Assembly: GCF_900104445.1 (NCBI RefSeq)
Contig: NZ_FNJI01000001.1
Coordinates: 186,001 to 250,000, forward strand
DNA: 64,000 nt
Direction: 5' to 3'
Source: Desulforhopalus singaporensis
GTDB lineage: Bacteria > Desulfobacterota > Desulfobulbia > Desulfobulbales > Desulfocapsaceae
Shown: piece after piece, positions 34,119 to 44,509 of the stretch
How positions within the stretch are numbered: the stretch's first letter is position 1
Layout of the letters: every line of letters begins with the position of its first letter
Position numbers and translations under genes: made by a program
The notes under the pieces: model-generated
What the model saw: the letters and a program-made list of their open reading frames with translations, nothing else
What the model was told of the DNA's origin: nothing
Databases searched by the model: none

Positions 34119-36572
34119 TTATTTTTTACCCTTTGGGGTTCTCGGTGGGAACTCAAATGTTATCTTACCACTATTTGCCAGAACGAGATAGGCATCAAAT
34201 GATTTTCTTTTTTTCGAGATAAACCCTTTTATCAGTTCGGTTTTTCCTTGTTCCAGCAGTTGTTTGATGTTTGCCGCGCTGATTTCCCGGGACAGTATGA
34301 CCTTGCTTATCCTCAACCCTTTTTTTCGGTCGCCGTCAAGACAAGATTCGGACATGAACGCCATGGGGGTCTCATAGACGGGGGAACCATCGATTGGAGA
34401 GACGCCTAGGGGAGTGGTTTTCTTTATCTCGTCTGTATCGAGTTCGTCCGTGGAGTCGGCGAATAAAAACTCGACCTTGTTGTTGTGCAGTCTGACCGAG
34501 GCGGTGAACGGCTTTCCCCGTTTGGACCGGAAATCGCTGAAGGGTCCTATGGTTTTGCCGGTAAGCAGATCCGTGACATCTTCATCGCTGAGGAGTCTGC
34601 CGCCGATAATCTTGCGAATGGTGATCTTTTCATCCTCGGAAATGTAGGCGGTGGGAGAGGAGAAGAGCCGTATGCCGTTCACCGGGCTGAAAGGCGCTTC
34701 CGGGCGGACTTCACGGGATTCGAAATTTTTTACCTGATCGATGATATGGTTGGTCATGGCGCGTATTTCGGCCATGAATTTGTCCCGGGTGAACTCTCCC
34801 TTGAGGATCTGGTTGAGCTTGTATTCCCATTCACCGGTCATCTCCGGAGAGGCGAGCACGTCTATCTTCATCGCCTCGAGCAGGGCGAGGAGTTCAAAGG
34901 CTTTTCCCGTCGGAGTCAGCTCCTTGCCCTCCCTGACCACATATTTTTCCTTTATCAGTTTTTCTATGATTGCAGCCCTGGTGGCAGGAGTGCCGAGCCC
35001 CCGTTCTTTCATGGCGTCGGCCAGTTCCTCGTCTTCCACCAGCTTGTCGCTGTTTTCCATTGCCGAAAGAAGGGTCGCCTCGCTGAACCTGGCAGGCGGC
35101 GTGGTTTCGTTTTCTTCGCACTGCAAGCTGTCGCAGACGATGTTGGCATTTTCGGGCAGTTGTTCGAGGATTTTATCATTTCCTCCGGTTCTTTCTCCGC
35201 TGTAGATAGCTTTCCATCCGGCGTCGACCAGCACTTTTCCTTCTGTGAGAAATGTTTCCGATTCCACCACCGAGAGCCGCCTGGTGTTCATGAACACCGC
35301 GGGCGGAAAGAAAACAGCGAGAAAACGCTGCACCACAAGTTGGTAGATCTTAAATTCCGGTTCGGAAAGCTGCTTGGGCAGCAGGTTGGTCGGAATTATC
35401 GCATGGTGGTCGGAGATCTTGGCGTTGTTAAAAATTTTCTTGTCGTTTTTTATGTATTTTTTTTCAAGCGCCTCGGCGGCAAATTTACCGAGCTGCCACT
35501 GGGTCTGCAGTCCGACTATTTTTTTGACGGAGTCGACGTAGTCTTCCGGCAGGTGCTTGCTGTCGGTTCTCGGGTAGGTGAGGACTTTATGCTTTTCATA
35601 CAATGCCTGGGCGATTCCAAGGGTGTTCTTGGCGGAAAATCCGAACCTTGAGTTTGCTTCGCGCTGGAGCAGGGTGAGGTCGTAAAGCGGAGGGGAGGAT
35701 TGTGTGGTCCTCTTGGTCTGCTCTGACACCTCAGCCGGTTTTTCCCGGCATTTCTCCATGATTGCTTCTGCGTCCTCTCGATTCCATAGCCGATCGGACC
35801 GTTTGTATGAGTTCTGGGGATCTTTTTTGAAGTCCGGGTCTATCCACCTTCCCTGGTATGTCCCCTTGCCAAAATCAAAGGTCGCCTGGAGATTCCAGTA
35901 AGGTTCCGGGGTGAAGTCGATCCGGCTTTTTTCCCTTTTGACCAGCAGTGAAAGGGTGGGGGTCTGGACCCTGCCGCAGGGGGTGAGGAAAAAGCCGCCC
36001 TTGCGGGAATTGAACCCGGTAAGGGCCCGGGTGGCGTTGATACCTATCAGCCAGTCGGATTCAGAGCGGCAGAGGGCGGTGTCCTCCAGGGGAAGCATCT
36101 CTTCATTGTTGCGAAGTGAGGAGAAAGCCCTCTTGATCGCATCGGATGTCATCGACTGCAGCCACAACCGTTTAAACGATTTTTTCGCGACCGAGTTGTT
36201 CCACACGAACTTGACGATATATTTGAATATAAGCTCACCTTCCCGGCCGGCATCGCATGCATTTATTATTTCGATGACGTCTTTTCTGCGGATAAGCTTC
36301 TGCAGGGCGTTGAGTTGTGCCTTGGTGCCGTCCAAACCTTTCAAGGGGAAACTCTCCGGCAGGATCGGCAGGTTGTTCATGTCCCATTTCTGATAGGCCG
36401 GGTCTATTTCCTCGGGGTAGCAGATGGACACCAGGTGCCCGATAGCGTACGAGACGATGTAGCGGTCGCTTTCAAAATGGGTCTTGGTTTTCTTGAATTT
36501 GCCCGGGAGAACTTTGCTCAAGTCCTGAGCGACGCTGGGTTTCTCGGCGATGATTAAAGTTTTATCCGTCAT
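34119..36572 (-). CDS. topB: DNA topoisomerase III
   Basis: Type IA topoisomerase of 817 residues, relaxing or decatenating DNA through a tyrosine link. The TOPRIM domain has LIIAEKPSVAQDL and NACDAGREGELIF; the catalytic tyrosine lies in LTYPRTDSKHLP; GRVQTPTLSLLV and GLGTPATRAAIIEKL are family motifs. The C-terminal ~180 residues contain two GPFSDF/SPIDG-type repeats (KTIGPFSDFRSKRGKPF) instead of Cys4 zinc fingers. Start ATG 36572 (MTDKTLIIAEK) is clear. Together with rsfS it forms a leftward pair. Confidence 0.93.
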   Translation of the reverse strand: MTDKTLIIAEKPSVAQDLSKVLPGKFKKTKTHFESDRYIVSYAIGHLVSICYPEEIDPAYQKWDMNNLPILPESFPLKGLDGTKAQLNALQKLIRRKDVIEIINACDAGREGELIFKYIVKFVWNNSVAKKSFKRLWLQSMTSDAIKRAFSSLRNNEEMLPLEDTALCRSESDWLIGINATRALTGFNSRKGGFFLTPCGRVQTPTLSLLVKREKSRIDFTPEPYWNLQATFDFGKGTYQGRWIDPDFKKDPQNSYKRSDRLWNREDAEAIMEKCREKPAEVSEQTKRTTQSSPPLYDLTLLQREANSRFGFSAKNTLGIAQALYEKHKVLTYPRTDSKHLPEDYVDSVKKIVGLQTQWQLGKFAAEALEKKYIKNDKKIFNNAKISDHHAIIPTNLLPKQLSEPEFKIYQLVVQRFLAVFFPPAVFMNTRRLSVVESETFLTEGKVLVDAGWKAIYSGERTGGNDKILEQLPENANIVCDSLQCEENETTPPARFSEATLLSAMENSDKLVEDEELADAMKERGLGTPATRAAIIEKLIKEKYVVREGKELTPTGKAFELLALLEAMKIDVLASPEMTGEWEYKLNQILKGEFTRDKFMAEIRAMTNHIIDQVKNFESREVRPEAPFSPVNGIRLFSSPTAYISEDEKITIRKIIGGRLLSDEDVTDLLTGKTIGPFSDFRSKRGKPFTASVRLHNNKVEFLFADSTDELDTDEIKKTTPLGVSPIDGSPVYETPMAFMSESCLDGDRKKGLRISKVILSREISAANIKQLLEQGKTELIKGFISKKRKSFDAYLVLANSGKITFEFPPRTPKGKK

Positions 36573-36946
36573 AAATATTATCTGTGGTTCTTCTGCGTAC
36601 CGTCGTATTGCCGATGGCTTCTATTTCTTCCCGGATGTTAAACAATGTGACGGCAGCTTGTGCAAGACAAGTATTGAATCTGAAAATGGCAGAATCCCAA
36701 TTGATGATGATTCTCGATACGTCATGCAAATGAGAAGCAGGAAGGTTCTTGAAACAGACGATGTAATAAAGGCACATTAAAACTTTGTCAAATAGAATTT
36801 TAACCACGAGGGATTTGCGCCAGCTAAAACCGATTTTTTTTTCTGCTCCTGTCTGCACCCGAAAATTTCTGCAGAGGGGTGGCGCAACACAGTGGCGGAC
36901 GTGTCAAAGATTGTTGATCGCCGCAGGGAACAGGTGAGTATTCTGC
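36573..36946. other. Intergenic region between topB and the rimP promoter
   Basis: No gene that I can support; short open frames on either strand lack family features. The region separates the divergent topB and rimP units and must contain the leftward topB promoter, which I could not place. Confidence 0.4.
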
Positions 36947-36975
36947 TTGACAAAGTGCTCCGGTTGTGATTAAAT
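36947..36975 (+). promoter_or_regulatory. Sigma-70 promoter of the rimP-nusA-infB operon
   Basis: Perfect -35 TTGACA (36947-36952), 17-base spacer, -10 TTAAAT (36970-36975). It predicts a start near 36982 and a leader of about 220 bases before rimP. Confidence 0.65.
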
Positions 36976-36981
36976 TCTGTC

Positions 36982-37118
36982 TGGTTGAGCTTTGCCTCAA
37001 GTCACTCTGCTTCTGGAACCATCTCTTGTATCCGCAGCAAAGTGGCAGGAGAAAACCGGTTATACCTCCTGCGAAGGCGGGAAGGCTTTTGAGAAGTGGG
37101 CTTTGCCCGCTTTTTTTT
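36982..37118 (+). promoter_or_regulatory. Attenuator-like leader of the rimP operon
   Basis: Between the promoter and rimP are a small hairpin TTGAG-(6)-CTCAA (36985-37000), a 7-bp hairpin GCAGGAG/CTCCTGC (37045-37051 with 37066-37072), and a terminator AAGTGGGC-TTT-GCCCGCTT followed by T8 (37094-37118). The GGCGGG at 37076-37081 could pair with the terminator's right arm and act as antiterminator. The leader does not match any riboswitch I know. Confidence 0.5.
37094..37118 (+). terminator. Intrinsic terminator in the rimP leader
   Basis: AAGTGGGC/GCCCGCTT stem (one G-U pair), TTT loop and a run of eight T. It stands 84 bases before rimP and well after a good promoter, so it would attenuate the whole operon. 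Confidence 0.7.
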
Positions 37119-37201
37119 ATGCCCGAATATCGGGTATGGCATCGTTTTTGCGGCTGAGCAACGCGTCCGGCCGCCAGGGACGGTGTGTGCTGGTGTCGAT
37201 T

Positions 37202-37657
37202 ATGAGCGAATTGATTATCGAAAAAATAACAGATTATCTGAATGAATTGCTGCCCTCCATGGGGCTTGAGCTGTTTGATGTCCAGTTCCGCAGGGAAGGA
37301 CATGGATGGGTACTGCGGGTTTTTATCGACCGGGATGGAGGCGTGACGCTTGACCATTGCAGTGATGTGAGCCGAGAGGTCGGGCAGTATCTTGATGTGG
37401 AAGACATTATCGATCATGCGTACAATCTGGAGATTTCTTCCCCCGGTCTTGAAAGGCCGCTCAGGTCAGTGGATGATTTTGCCAGATTCAAGGGCGACAA
37501 GGCCAAAGTCAGGCTGCATGAGGCGATCGATGGCGAGAAAAGCTTCGTTGGCCTGATTAAAACTGTTGAGAACTCGACAATCGTACTGGAGCTTGAGAGC
37601 GGAGCCCCATTGGAATTTACTTTTGAAATGATAAACAAGGCCAGGCTGGTTTTTTGA
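37202..37657 (+). CDS. rimP: Ribosome maturation factor RimP
   Basis: A 151-residue factor for 30S subunit assembly. It has LFDVQFRREGHGWVLRVFIDRDGGVTLDHCSDVSRE in its N-domain (the GVTLDHC motif is typical), LEISSPGLERPL, and an SH3-like C-domain ending LEFTFEMINKARLVF. ATG 37202 fits the family start; the frame extends upstream to 36992 without homology. The Shine-Dalgarno is weak, so translation may depend on the leader. First gene of the nusA-infB cluster, 84 bases before nusA. Confidence 0.92.
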   Translation: MSELIIEKITDYLNELLPSMGLELFDVQFRREGHGWVLRVFIDRDGGVTLDHCSDVSREVGQYLDVEDIIDHAYNLEISSPGLERPLRSVDDFARFKGDKAKVRLHEAIDGEKSFVGLIKTVENSTIVLELESGAPLEFTFEMINKARLVF

Positions 37658-37741
37658 CTTGTTATCCTGGATACTGTTTGTAGAGAAGATTGTGAGGCGC
37701 CGAACCATCGGAGGCGTAAGTCATAGGGACGAGGGAGTAGA

Positions 37742-39157
37742 ATGCTGTCAGATTTAAAACGTATAATCGACCAGATCAGCAGAGATCGGGGATTTGATAA
37801 GACATTACTGATAGAGGCAATCGAAGAGGCGGTTCAGTCTGCGGCGAGGAAAAAATTCGGAAGCCGCAGGGATATTGAGGTCCGGTATAATGAAGAATAC
37901 GGTGAAGTGGAAGTCTTCCAGTTTCGGATTGTGGTGGAGGAAGCTGAAGACGAACAGACCGAAATAGGACTGGAACAGGCCAAACGACTCGATCCCGAAG
38001 TGCAGCTCGGCGATGAACTCGGGGAAAAGATGGAGAATATAACCGATCTGGGAAGAATTGCAGCCCAATCGGCGAAACAGGTCATTATCCATCGCATGAA
38101 GGATGCGGAAAAAGAGGTGATCTACGATATGTTCAAGGATCGCATCGGTGAAGTTGTCAGCGGCATCGTGCAGCGCTTTGAACGAGGCAATATGGTTGTC
38201 AACCTTGGCCGGACCGACGCTATTCTGCCCAAGGATCAGCAAATCCCCAAGAGATCCTTTAAGCAGGGGGACAGGATCCGTGCCTATCTCAAAGAGGTTC
38301 GGCAGACCAGCCGTGATTCGCAGCTGGTTCTATCGAGAACCTGCGACGAATTCCTGGCCAAGCTGTTCCAGATGGAAGTGCCGGAAATAAGTGAAGGTAT
38401 CGTCAGGGTCATGGGGGTTAGCCGTGAACCCGGGTTTCGTGCCAAAATTGCGGTGAGTTCTTCGGAAAGCGATGTCGATCCGGTGGGCGCCTGTGTTGGC
38501 ATGAAAGGATCCAGGGTGCAGAACGTGGTGCAGGAGCTTCAGGGGGAGCGCATCGATATCGTCACCTGGAGTCCGGATCCGGCTAAATACGTGTACAACG
38601 CCCTGGCCCCGGCTCATGTAAGCATGGTCAGGGCCGACGAAGAAGCGAACTCGCTGCTTGTGGTTGTGCCAAATGATCAGCTGTCGCTTGCAATCGGTAG
38701 GCAGGGCCAGAATGTACGACTGGCTTCCAAGTTGATCGGCTGGCGGATAGACGTGAAAAGTGAACAGCGTTACGCCAACCTGTCGGATCCCGGCTACAAC
38801 TCTCTTTTAAAACTGCAAGGGATGGATGAAGCCCTGGCGGACCAGCTTTTCGCCAAAGGAATAACTTCGGCAGAACAGCTCGGTGCCAGAAGTGTCGAGG
38901 AGCTGGTCGTTTTTCGCGCAATAGATGAAAAATTTGCGCTGGCACTTATAGCAGAAGCGAAAACGGCTCCGGCGGTTGAAGTGGTTGAAGACGAGAAAGA
39001 AGACGAAAAAACAGCGCAGGAGTCACCGGCCGCGGAGGTTGTGGCGGGAAAAGAGACTGTAGCGGAAAACGAAACTGCGGAAACTGACGACAGTGAGGTT
39101 GAAACCGGGGACGACTCCGGCTTCAATGCAGAAGGTGAAGACAGCCGGAACGGATGA
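37742..39157 (+). CDS. nusA: Transcription termination/antitermination factor NusA
   Basis: RNA-polymerase-associated elongation factor of 471 residues. The N-domain (residues 1-130) is followed by an S1 domain ([19 protein letters not shown]), KH1 ([15 protein letters not shown]) and KH2 ([17 protein letters not shown]), then a helix-hairpin-helix region ([17 protein letters not shown]). The last ~55 residues are an acidic Glu/Asp/Ala tail. GAGGGAG lies four bases upstream of ATG 37742. Its position directly behind an attenuator is compatible with autoregulation. Confidence 0.96.
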   Translation: MLSDLKRIIDQISRDRGFDKTLLIEAIEEAVQSAARKKFGSRRDIEVRYNEEYGEVEVFQFRIVVEEAEDEQTEIGLEQAKRLDPEVQLGDELGEKMENITDLGRIAAQSAKQVIIHRMKDAEKEVIYDMFKDRIGEVVSGIVQRFERGNMVVNLGRTDAILPKDQQIPKRSFKQGDRIRAYLKEVRQTSRDSQLVLSRTCDEFLAKLFQMEVPEISEGIVRVMGVSREPGFRAKIAVSSSESDVDPVGACVGMKGSRVQNVVQELQGERIDIVTWSPDPAKYVYNALAPAHVSMVRADEEANSLLVVVPNDQLSLAIGRQGQNVRLASKLIGWRIDVKSEQRYANLSDPGYNSLLKLQGMDEALADQLFAKGITSAEQLGARSVEELVVFRAIDEKFALALIAEAKTAPAVEVVEDEKEDEKTAQESPAAEVVAGKETVAENETAETDDSEVETGDDSGFNAEGEDSRNG

Positions 39158-39160
39158 AGG

Positions 39161-39367
39161 GTGAAGGTGTCATTTCGTACCTGTTGCTCCTGTAAAGCGA
39201 AGAAAGCAAAACATGATCTGTTGCGCTTTGTGTGGGCGGAAAACAAGGTGATGGCCGACCCCGACCAGAAGATGCCGGGCCGAGGAGTATACTGTTGTTC
39301 AGACGAACGATGTTTGAGCCGGTTCCTCGGCATGAGCAAAAAGTGGAAAAGATTGTTTCGTCTTTAG
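39161..39367 (+). CDS. ylxR: YlxR (DUF448) family RNA-binding protein
   Basis: A small basic protein of 68 residues in the usual place between nusA and infB. RTCCSCKAKKAK corresponds to the family motif RxCxxC, and PGRGVYCC is the conserved GRGAY-like loop. GTG 39161 starts three bases after the nusA stop; GTG 39167 is equally possible. Thought to bind RNA or act as nucleoid-associated regulator. Confidence 0.85.
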   Translation: MKVSFRTCCSCKAKKAKHDLLRFVWAENKVMADPDQKMPGRGVYCCSDERCLSRFLGMSKKWKRLFRL

Positions 39368-39444
39368 AAAAAAATATATAATATGGTGCGTTTTTTTTAC
39401 CGGACGAATCAAATGACTGTTGCGATGAAATACGGGAGTAGATG

Positions 39445-42303
39445 ATGAGCAGAGTTAGGGTATATGAGTTGGCCAAAGAGGCCGGCATGAGCAGCAAGGC
39501 GTTAACCGATAAACTGATTGAGCTTGGTTATGATATTAAGGGTCACAGTTCATCGGTAGACGACGATACGGCTGAGAAAATACGAAATACTGTTCTGAAA
39601 TCGGCCAACACTGAACTGGTGGAAAAGCGTATTGACAGCGACAAAGAGGGTGGCACCGTAATAAGGCGCAGGGCGACGGTTATTCGCAGACGAGCGAAGG
39701 TCAAGGACGAGCCGGAGCAGACTGAGCAGACAGATGCAGATGCTGAAGAAGCGGAGTCGGCAGAATCGGCAGAGGCTCCGCCGGTTGACGAAAAATCAGT
39801 GAAGCTTGATGAACACAGACCAGATGTCGAGGCCGCCCGCATAGACACGGGTGCTCAAAGAAAGGAAGAACCGGCCAGGGTCGTCTCGTCGCCGGCTCCA
39901 GAAAGCGTCACTTTGCCGGAAAAAGAGATCGAGGCGAAGAAAAAAGAAGAGGTCGAGCCGGAGAGGGCAGCTAAAAAGGTGGAACCAGAAGCAGTCGAAA
40001 GGGTTGAAGAGAAAAAGAAAGCTCAGGAAAAGACCACGGAAGACGGGAAGGAACCGGTTGCCGAACAAGCCCCCGCGGTGAAAGAGGTCAAGGAGGTTGC
40101 CGACAAGAAAGACAGGCAGCAGAAATCGGCCCAACCGGATGAGGCGGTCAAGAAAAAGAAGAAGATAAAAACTCCGCCGCAGAAAAAACCTATGGCAAGG
40201 GTGGTGCGTACCATCGAACTGCCGCAGTCTGAAGAGAGTGGTGGTGCTGCGCCCAGGCCAAAGAGAAAACCGGCCAAAGGACCGCAGCAGAGGCGTCAAC
40301 TTGACGGTGCGGGCCAGCAGGAAGTAATTGTTGAAAAAGAGGGCGGCCGCAATCGCAAGAAAGGCAAGCGTGTCGGATTTGATGACGATAAGGAAAGAGA
40401 CACCAGGCGGGGCGGTAAGAAGGGACAGAAAAATGTTAAATTCACCCACTTTGGCCAGGACTATCAGGGACGCGATGGCGGCAAGATGGGTAGGAGAGGG
40501 AGAAGGATGCCAAAAGCGGTATCTCCTCCCGCGGAAATGAAGGCCAGCAAGAAACGGTTCAAGGTCTACGATACTATAAGCGTCGGTGATCTGGCCCAGA
40601 ATATGAAAGTGAAGGCGAGCGAAGTTATAGCCAAACTGATGGGACTAGGGGTCATGGCCACCATCAACCAGCCCGTTGATACCGATACGGCGATGGTTAT
40701 CGCCGCCGACTTCGGCTATGAAGTAGAGCAGGGAGTAACCGAGGAAATCGGGATGCAGATGCTTCGGGAAGCGGAAGAGGGCGGCGAGCAGCAGCCCAGA
40801 TCTCCAGTGGTCACTGTCATGGGACACGTCGATCATGGCAAGACTTCGATTCTTGATGCGATTCGCAAAACTGACGTCGCCCATGGCGAGGCCGGTGGAA
40901 TTACCCAGCACATCGGTGCGTACCGGGTCCGTTCCGGGGCCGGAGACGTAACCTTTGTCGACACTCCCGGTCATGCGGCGTTCACCGAGATGCGATCGAG
41001 GGGAGCCCAGGTTACCGACATTGTTGTTCTTGTGGTCGCCGCAGATGACGGTGTCATGGACCAGACCAGGGAAGCAATTCACCATGCCCAGGCGGCCGAT
41101 GTCCCCATTATAGTAGCGGTCAACAAGATCGATAAGGACAACGCCGATATCGACCGGGTGAAGAGGGAACTTTCCGAACTCAACCTGATGCCCGAGGATT
41201 GGGGTGGGGAAACGATGTATTGTGAGACGTCGGCGAAAAAAAATATCGGGATCGACAGCCTGCTCGAATCGATCCAGCTTCTGGCCGAGATTCTTGAGTT
41301 GCGTGCCGATAAAGACAGGAAAGCCAGGGGTCGCGTCATCGAGGCCCAGCTGCATAAAGGCAGAGGCGCTGTGGCCACGGTGCTGATCCAGGACGGGACG
41401 CTTCACCTCGGCGAATATTTTGTTGTCGGTCAATACAGCGGTAAAGTTCGGGCCATGCTCGACGACAAGGGACAGAACATTGACCAGGCCGGACCGTCCA
41501 TCCCCGTGGAGGTCCAGGGACTCTCCGGTGTTCCCAGTGCCGGTGATGAGTTTATCGTCGTAACCGATGAAAAAATGGCCAGAAACGTCGCCAATGTTCG
41601 GTCGCTCAAAGCTAGGGAGAGCGAACTCGGCGTCAAGAGCAAGATATCACTTGACAAACTCTTTGAACAGATGTCTGAGGGCGATATGAAAGAGCTCAGG
41701 GTCGTTCTGCGCTCAGATGTCCAGGGAACTCTCGAGGCTTTTGCCAAAGCGGCAGAGGATCTCTCGACAAAGGAAATCAAGGTCAAGATCCTTCACGAGG
41801 GCACCGGTACGATTACCGAGTCGGATATCCTGCTGGCCTCGGCTTCGGACGCGATCATCATCGGTTTCAACGTGCGCCCCTCGATCAAGGTAAAAGAGCT
41901 TGCAACAACCGAGCAGGTGGATGTCCGCTCCTATGATGTCATCTATCATGCCCTTGATGATATCCGCAAGGCCATGGTCGGTTTGCTTGACCCGACGTTT
42001 GAAGAAGAGGTTATCGGACTGGCAGAGGTTCGTGATACCTTCAGCGTGCCCAAGGTTGGCACCATCGCCGGCTGTGCAGTACTGGACGGGAAGATTATCC
42101 GTTCCGCCAAGGTGCGGGTGCTCAGAGATGGAGTTGTAATCTACACCGGTAAAATAGAATCTCTCAGAAGATTTAAGGACGATGTGAAAGAGGTTCTTTC
42201 AGGCTTCGAGTGCGGAATAAGTGTTGAAAAGTTCAACGATATCAAGGTGGGTGACAACCTTGAAGCGTTCATAGTGAAAGAAATTGAAGCAACGCTTGAA
42301 TAA
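39445..42303 (+). CDS. infB: Translation initiation factor IF-2
   Basis: GTPase that places initiator tRNA on the 30S subunit. About 952 residues. An IF2-N domain ([20 protein letters not shown]) is followed by a ~300-residue Lys/Glu/Pro-rich linker, a second IF2-N motif ([20 protein letters not shown]), the G domain with GHVDHGKTS (~459), DTPGHAAF and NKIDK, and domains II-IV ending [24 protein letters not shown] is three bases from ATG 39442 and six from ATG 39445, so I prefer the second. Followed at once by rbfA. Confidence 0.97.
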   Translation: MSRVRVYELAKEAGMSSKALTDKLIELGYDIKGHSSSVDDDTAEKIRNTVLKSANTELVEKRIDSDKEGGTVIRRRATVIRRRAKVKDEPEQTEQTDADAEEAESAESAEAPPVDEKSVKLDEHRPDVEAARIDTGAQRKEEPARVVSSPAPESVTLPEKEIEAKKKEEVEPERAAKKVEPEAVERVEEKKKAQEKTTEDGKEPVAEQAPAVKEVKEVADKKDRQQKSAQPDEAVKKKKKIKTPPQKKPMARVVRTIELPQSEESGGAAPRPKRKPAKGPQQRRQLDGAGQQEVIVEKEGGRNRKKGKRVGFDDDKERDTRRGGKKGQKNVKFTHFGQDYQGRDGGKMGRRGRRMPKAVSPPAEMKASKKRFKVYDTISVGDLAQNMKVKASEVIAKLMGLGVMATINQPVDTDTAMVIAADFGYEVEQGVTEEIGMQMLREAEEGGEQQPRSPVVTVMGHVDHGKTSILDAIRKTDVAHGEAGGITQHIGAYRVRSGAGDVTFVDTPGHAAFTEMRSRGAQVTDIVVLVVAADDGVMDQTREAIHHAQAADVPIIVAVNKIDKDNADIDRVKRELSELNLMPEDWGGETMYCETSAKKNIGIDSLLESIQLLAEILELRADKDRKARGRVIEAQLHKGRGAVATVLIQDGTLHLGEYFVVGQYSGKVRAMLDDKGQNIDQAGPSIPVEVQGLSGVPSAGDEFIVVTDEKMARNVANVRSLKARESELGVKSKISLDKLFEQMSEGDMKELRVVLRSDVQGTLEAFAKAAEDLSTKEIKVKILHEGTGTITESDILLASASDAIIIGFNVRPSIKVKELATTEQVDVRSYDVIYHALDDIRKAMVGLLDPTFEEEVIGLAEVRDTFSVPKVGTIAGCAVLDGKIIRSAKVRVLRDGVVIYTGKIESLRRFKDDVKEVLSGFECGISVEKFNDIKVGDNLEAFIVKEIEATLE

Positions 42304-42314
42304 AAGGAGTCTTT

Positions 42315-42737
42315 GTGTCTGTTTGGGATCCTAAAAAAACGCTTGATGACGCCGGGCTCGGCGCTGATACCGGAAAAAAGCGGTCGGTGAGAGTCGGCGA
42401 GGCCATCAGGATGGAGTTGTCGACTTTTCTGGTGACCAAGGTGGCTGACCCTAGGCTGCAGGGGGTGTCCATTTCCCGGGTGGAGGTGACCGAAGATCTC
42501 TCTATGGCAAAAATCTTCTTTACCGTTTTCGGCGGGCACAAAGAGGTGAAGGCTGCAGAGAAGGGTTTCCAGAGGGCCGGTGGCTTCATGCGCAGCCAAA
42601 TTGCCAAAACGTTAAATCTGCGCTTTACACCCAAACTGCAGTTTCGATATGATAATACTGCGGACAAAGTGGCGGAGCTTGAAGAAATTTTCGCGCAGAT
42701 AAAAAATGAAAGGGAGTCTGGAGAGAATGGTTCCTGA
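42315..42737 (+). CDS. rbfA: Ribosome-binding factor A
   Basis: A 140-residue KH-fold factor for 16S rRNA 5' maturation and cold adaptation. Motifs: RVGEAIRMELSTFL, VADPRLQGVSISRVEVTEDL, AKIFFTVFG and RFTPKLQFRYDNT. GTG start 42315 has AAAAGGAG five bases upstream. It overlaps nrnA by 11 bases. Confidence 0.94.
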   Translation: MSVWDPKKTLDDAGLGADTGKKRSVRVGEAIRMELSTFLVTKVADPRLQGVSISRVEVTEDLSMAKIFFTVFGGHKEVKAAEKGFQRAGGFMRSQIAKTLNLRFTPKLQFRYDNTADKVAELEEIFAQIKNERESGENGS

Positions 42738-43740
42738 GGAAATTGTCCAGGCTATTCGTGAGCGGTCCAATATAGTCCTCTTCACACATACGCATCCGGA
42801 CGGGGACGCCTTGGGGTCCCTTCTTGCTCTGGCTTCCATCCTTGAATCCATTGGCAAAACGGTATTCTGTTATCTCGAAGAGCCGGTCTCCCACCTCTAC
42901 GATTTTCTTCCGGAAACCGAGCGGGCCCAGACCCGGCTTGAAAAGTATCGCACTTTCCGGCAGTCGGCGGCAGGCGATATCCTGGCTATAGCTCTTGACT
43001 GCGGTGACTGCGATCGTTTAGGCGAGAATAAGGGTGAATTCCTGAAGGAGACATCTTTCCTGGTCATCGACCATCATCAGTCCCATGAAGATTTCGGTAC
43101 CGCAAGATGGGTTGACGCCACCAGGTCATCCACCGGTGAAATGGTCTATGAACTTGCCCTCGCCCTCGGCGCCGCTGTCGATAAAAACTGCGCTTTCAAT
43201 CTCTATGTCGCGATATGCACCGATACCGGATCGTTCCGCTATGAGTGCACCAGCGCCCGTACTATGCATATAGTCGGCGAACTCCTTAAGGCAGGAGTCA
43301 GGCCGGATACGGTGGCCGGATATCTCTACGACAACTACTCCAGGGAGCGACTGAAGCTGCTGGAGATGGCTTTGGGCAGTGTGGAACTCAGCCATGACGG
43401 CCAGATAGCTTTCATGCACGTGTCGCAGAAGATGCTTGATGACAGCGGAGCCTCGATAGAAGACCTGGAAGGGTTCATCAACTTTCCGCGTTCTCTGAAA
43501 GTCGTCAAGGTTGCGGCCCTGATCAAGGAGAGCGGCAGCGGTCATGTGGCGGTAAGCCTGCGGGCCAAGGGACAGTGCAACGTGTCGGAGGTGGCAAAAA
43601 AATTTAAAGGGGGCGGCCATCGGAACGCGGCCGGCTTCAGGTGTTCTGGCAAAAACGTCGGTCAGGTCATCGAGGAACTCAGGACGGTACTTGCCAGGGC
43701 CCTTGAAAATGATGACCATGACCAGGCCGGTCACTGCTGA
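42727..43740 (+). CDS. nrnA: DHH-family phosphoesterase (NrnA-type nanoRNase/pAp phosphatase)
   Basis: A 337-residue enzyme likely to degrade 2-5-nt RNAs and pAp in the cytoplasm. The DHH domain has THTHPDGDALGSLLAL, ALDCGDCDRLG and VIDHHQSHEDFG; the DHHA1 domain ends with KFKGGGHRNAAGF. ATG 42727 overlaps the end of rbfA; the frame also allows 42706. Position between rbfA and truB matches many bacterial clusters where it is annotated as RecJ-like. NrnA function is inferred. Confidence 0.88.
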   Translation: MVPEEIVQAIRERSNIVLFTHTHPDGDALGSLLALASILESIGKTVFCYLEEPVSHLYDFLPETERAQTRLEKYRTFRQSAAGDILAIALDCGDCDRLGENKGEFLKETSFLVIDHHQSHEDFGTARWVDATRSSTGEMVYELALALGAAVDKNCAFNLYVAICTDTGSFRYECTSARTMHIVGELLKAGVRPDTVAGYLYDNYSRERLKLLEMALGSVELSHDGQIAFMHVSQKMLDDSGASIEDLEGFINFPRSLKVVKVAALIKESGSGHVAVSLRAKGQCNVSEVAKKFKGGGHRNAAGFRCSGKNVGQVIEELRTVLARALENDDHDQAGHC

Positions 43741-44509
43741 AAACGTTACTTATATGGTGTCGCTGCAGCCTGAACAGTTTAGCGCGGGGATCTTTATGGT
43801 CGACAAACCCGCAGGTATCAGCTCGTTTAAAGTGGTGAGCGTGATGCGGAGGATTCTCTCCATCAAAAAGGTCGGCCACGCCGGGACCCTCGACCCGTTT
43901 GCCACCGGCTTGTTGATCGTATGCGGCGGTAGGCCGGCAACCAGATTGATATCGCGGTTTATGGAGGGAGAAAAGGAATACCTCGCCACCCTCCGGCTGG
44001 GGGTCGAAACCACCACCCAGGACCCGGAAGGAGAAATAGTCTCGCAAAAGGATGTGGGCTGTATCGGGCCGGAACAAGTAGAGGCCTGTTTGGAAAAATA
44101 CCGGGGATGGCAACTGCAGACACCTCCAAGTTACTCGGCCTTGAAGCATAAAGGAAAGCCGCTCTACTATTATGCAAGAAAAGGTATAGAGATAAAAAAA
44201 GAACCGCGCAAGGTTGAGATCAAAACTCTTGAACGGATTGATAGCGGAAAAAATCGGCTCACCGCTGATTATCCGGAGTTGTCGGTGCGGGTGGTGTGCT
44301 CAAAAGGCACCTACATAAGGACACTGGCTGAGGATATTGGCCGATCACTGGGATGCGGTGCCCATCTTAATCAGCTGCGAAGGGTTAGAAGTGGCTGTTT
44401 TTCCGTGTCAAATGCTCTTGGGTGGGAGCAGCTTTCCGGACCCGGGGCCCTTGATGAATGCTTAAAAACCATGTTAACTGTTGAACAAGTCGCTAAATTG
44501 TTGCAATAA
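43709..44509 (+). CDS. truB: tRNA pseudouridine(55) synthase
   Basis: Makes pseudouridine 55 in the T-loop of tRNAs, about 266 residues. GIFMVDKPAGISS is motif I; KVGHAGTLDPFATGLL carries the catalytic Asp; GWQLQTPPSYSALKHKGKPLYYYAR and VVCSKGTYIRTLAEDIG follow. The start is uncertain because the frame is open back to 43691 and overlaps nrnA; ATG 43709 or 43754 are alternatives. No Shine-Dalgarno is obvious, so coupling to nrnA is probable. Confidence 0.92.
   Translation: MMTMTRPVTAENVTYMVSLQPEQFSAGIFMVDKPAGISSFKVVSVMRRILSIKKVGHAGTLDPFATGLLIVCGGRPATRLISRFMEGEKEYLATLRLGVETTTQDPEGEIVSQKDVGCIGPEQVEACLEKYRGWQLQTPPSYSALKHKGKPLYYYARKGIEIKKEPRKVEIKTLERIDSGKNRLTADYPELSVRVVCSKGTYIRTLAEDIGRSLGCGAHLNQLRRVRSGCFSVSNALGWEQLSGPGALDECLKTMLTVEQVAKLLQ

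Noticed and set aside
34485-35651. Rightward 388-codon open frame
   Set aside because: Antisense to topB, no recognisable motifs.
36562-36858. Leftward 98-codon open frame before topB
   Set aside because: No family features and it overlaps the topB start region.
36982-37118. Possible cobalamin or other riboswitch
   Set aside because: GGCAGGAG resembles part of a B12 box, but the order of elements and the downstream genes do not fit.
39700-40500. Repetitive Lys/Glu codons as tandem repeats
   Set aside because: This is the normal low-complexity linker of IF-2.
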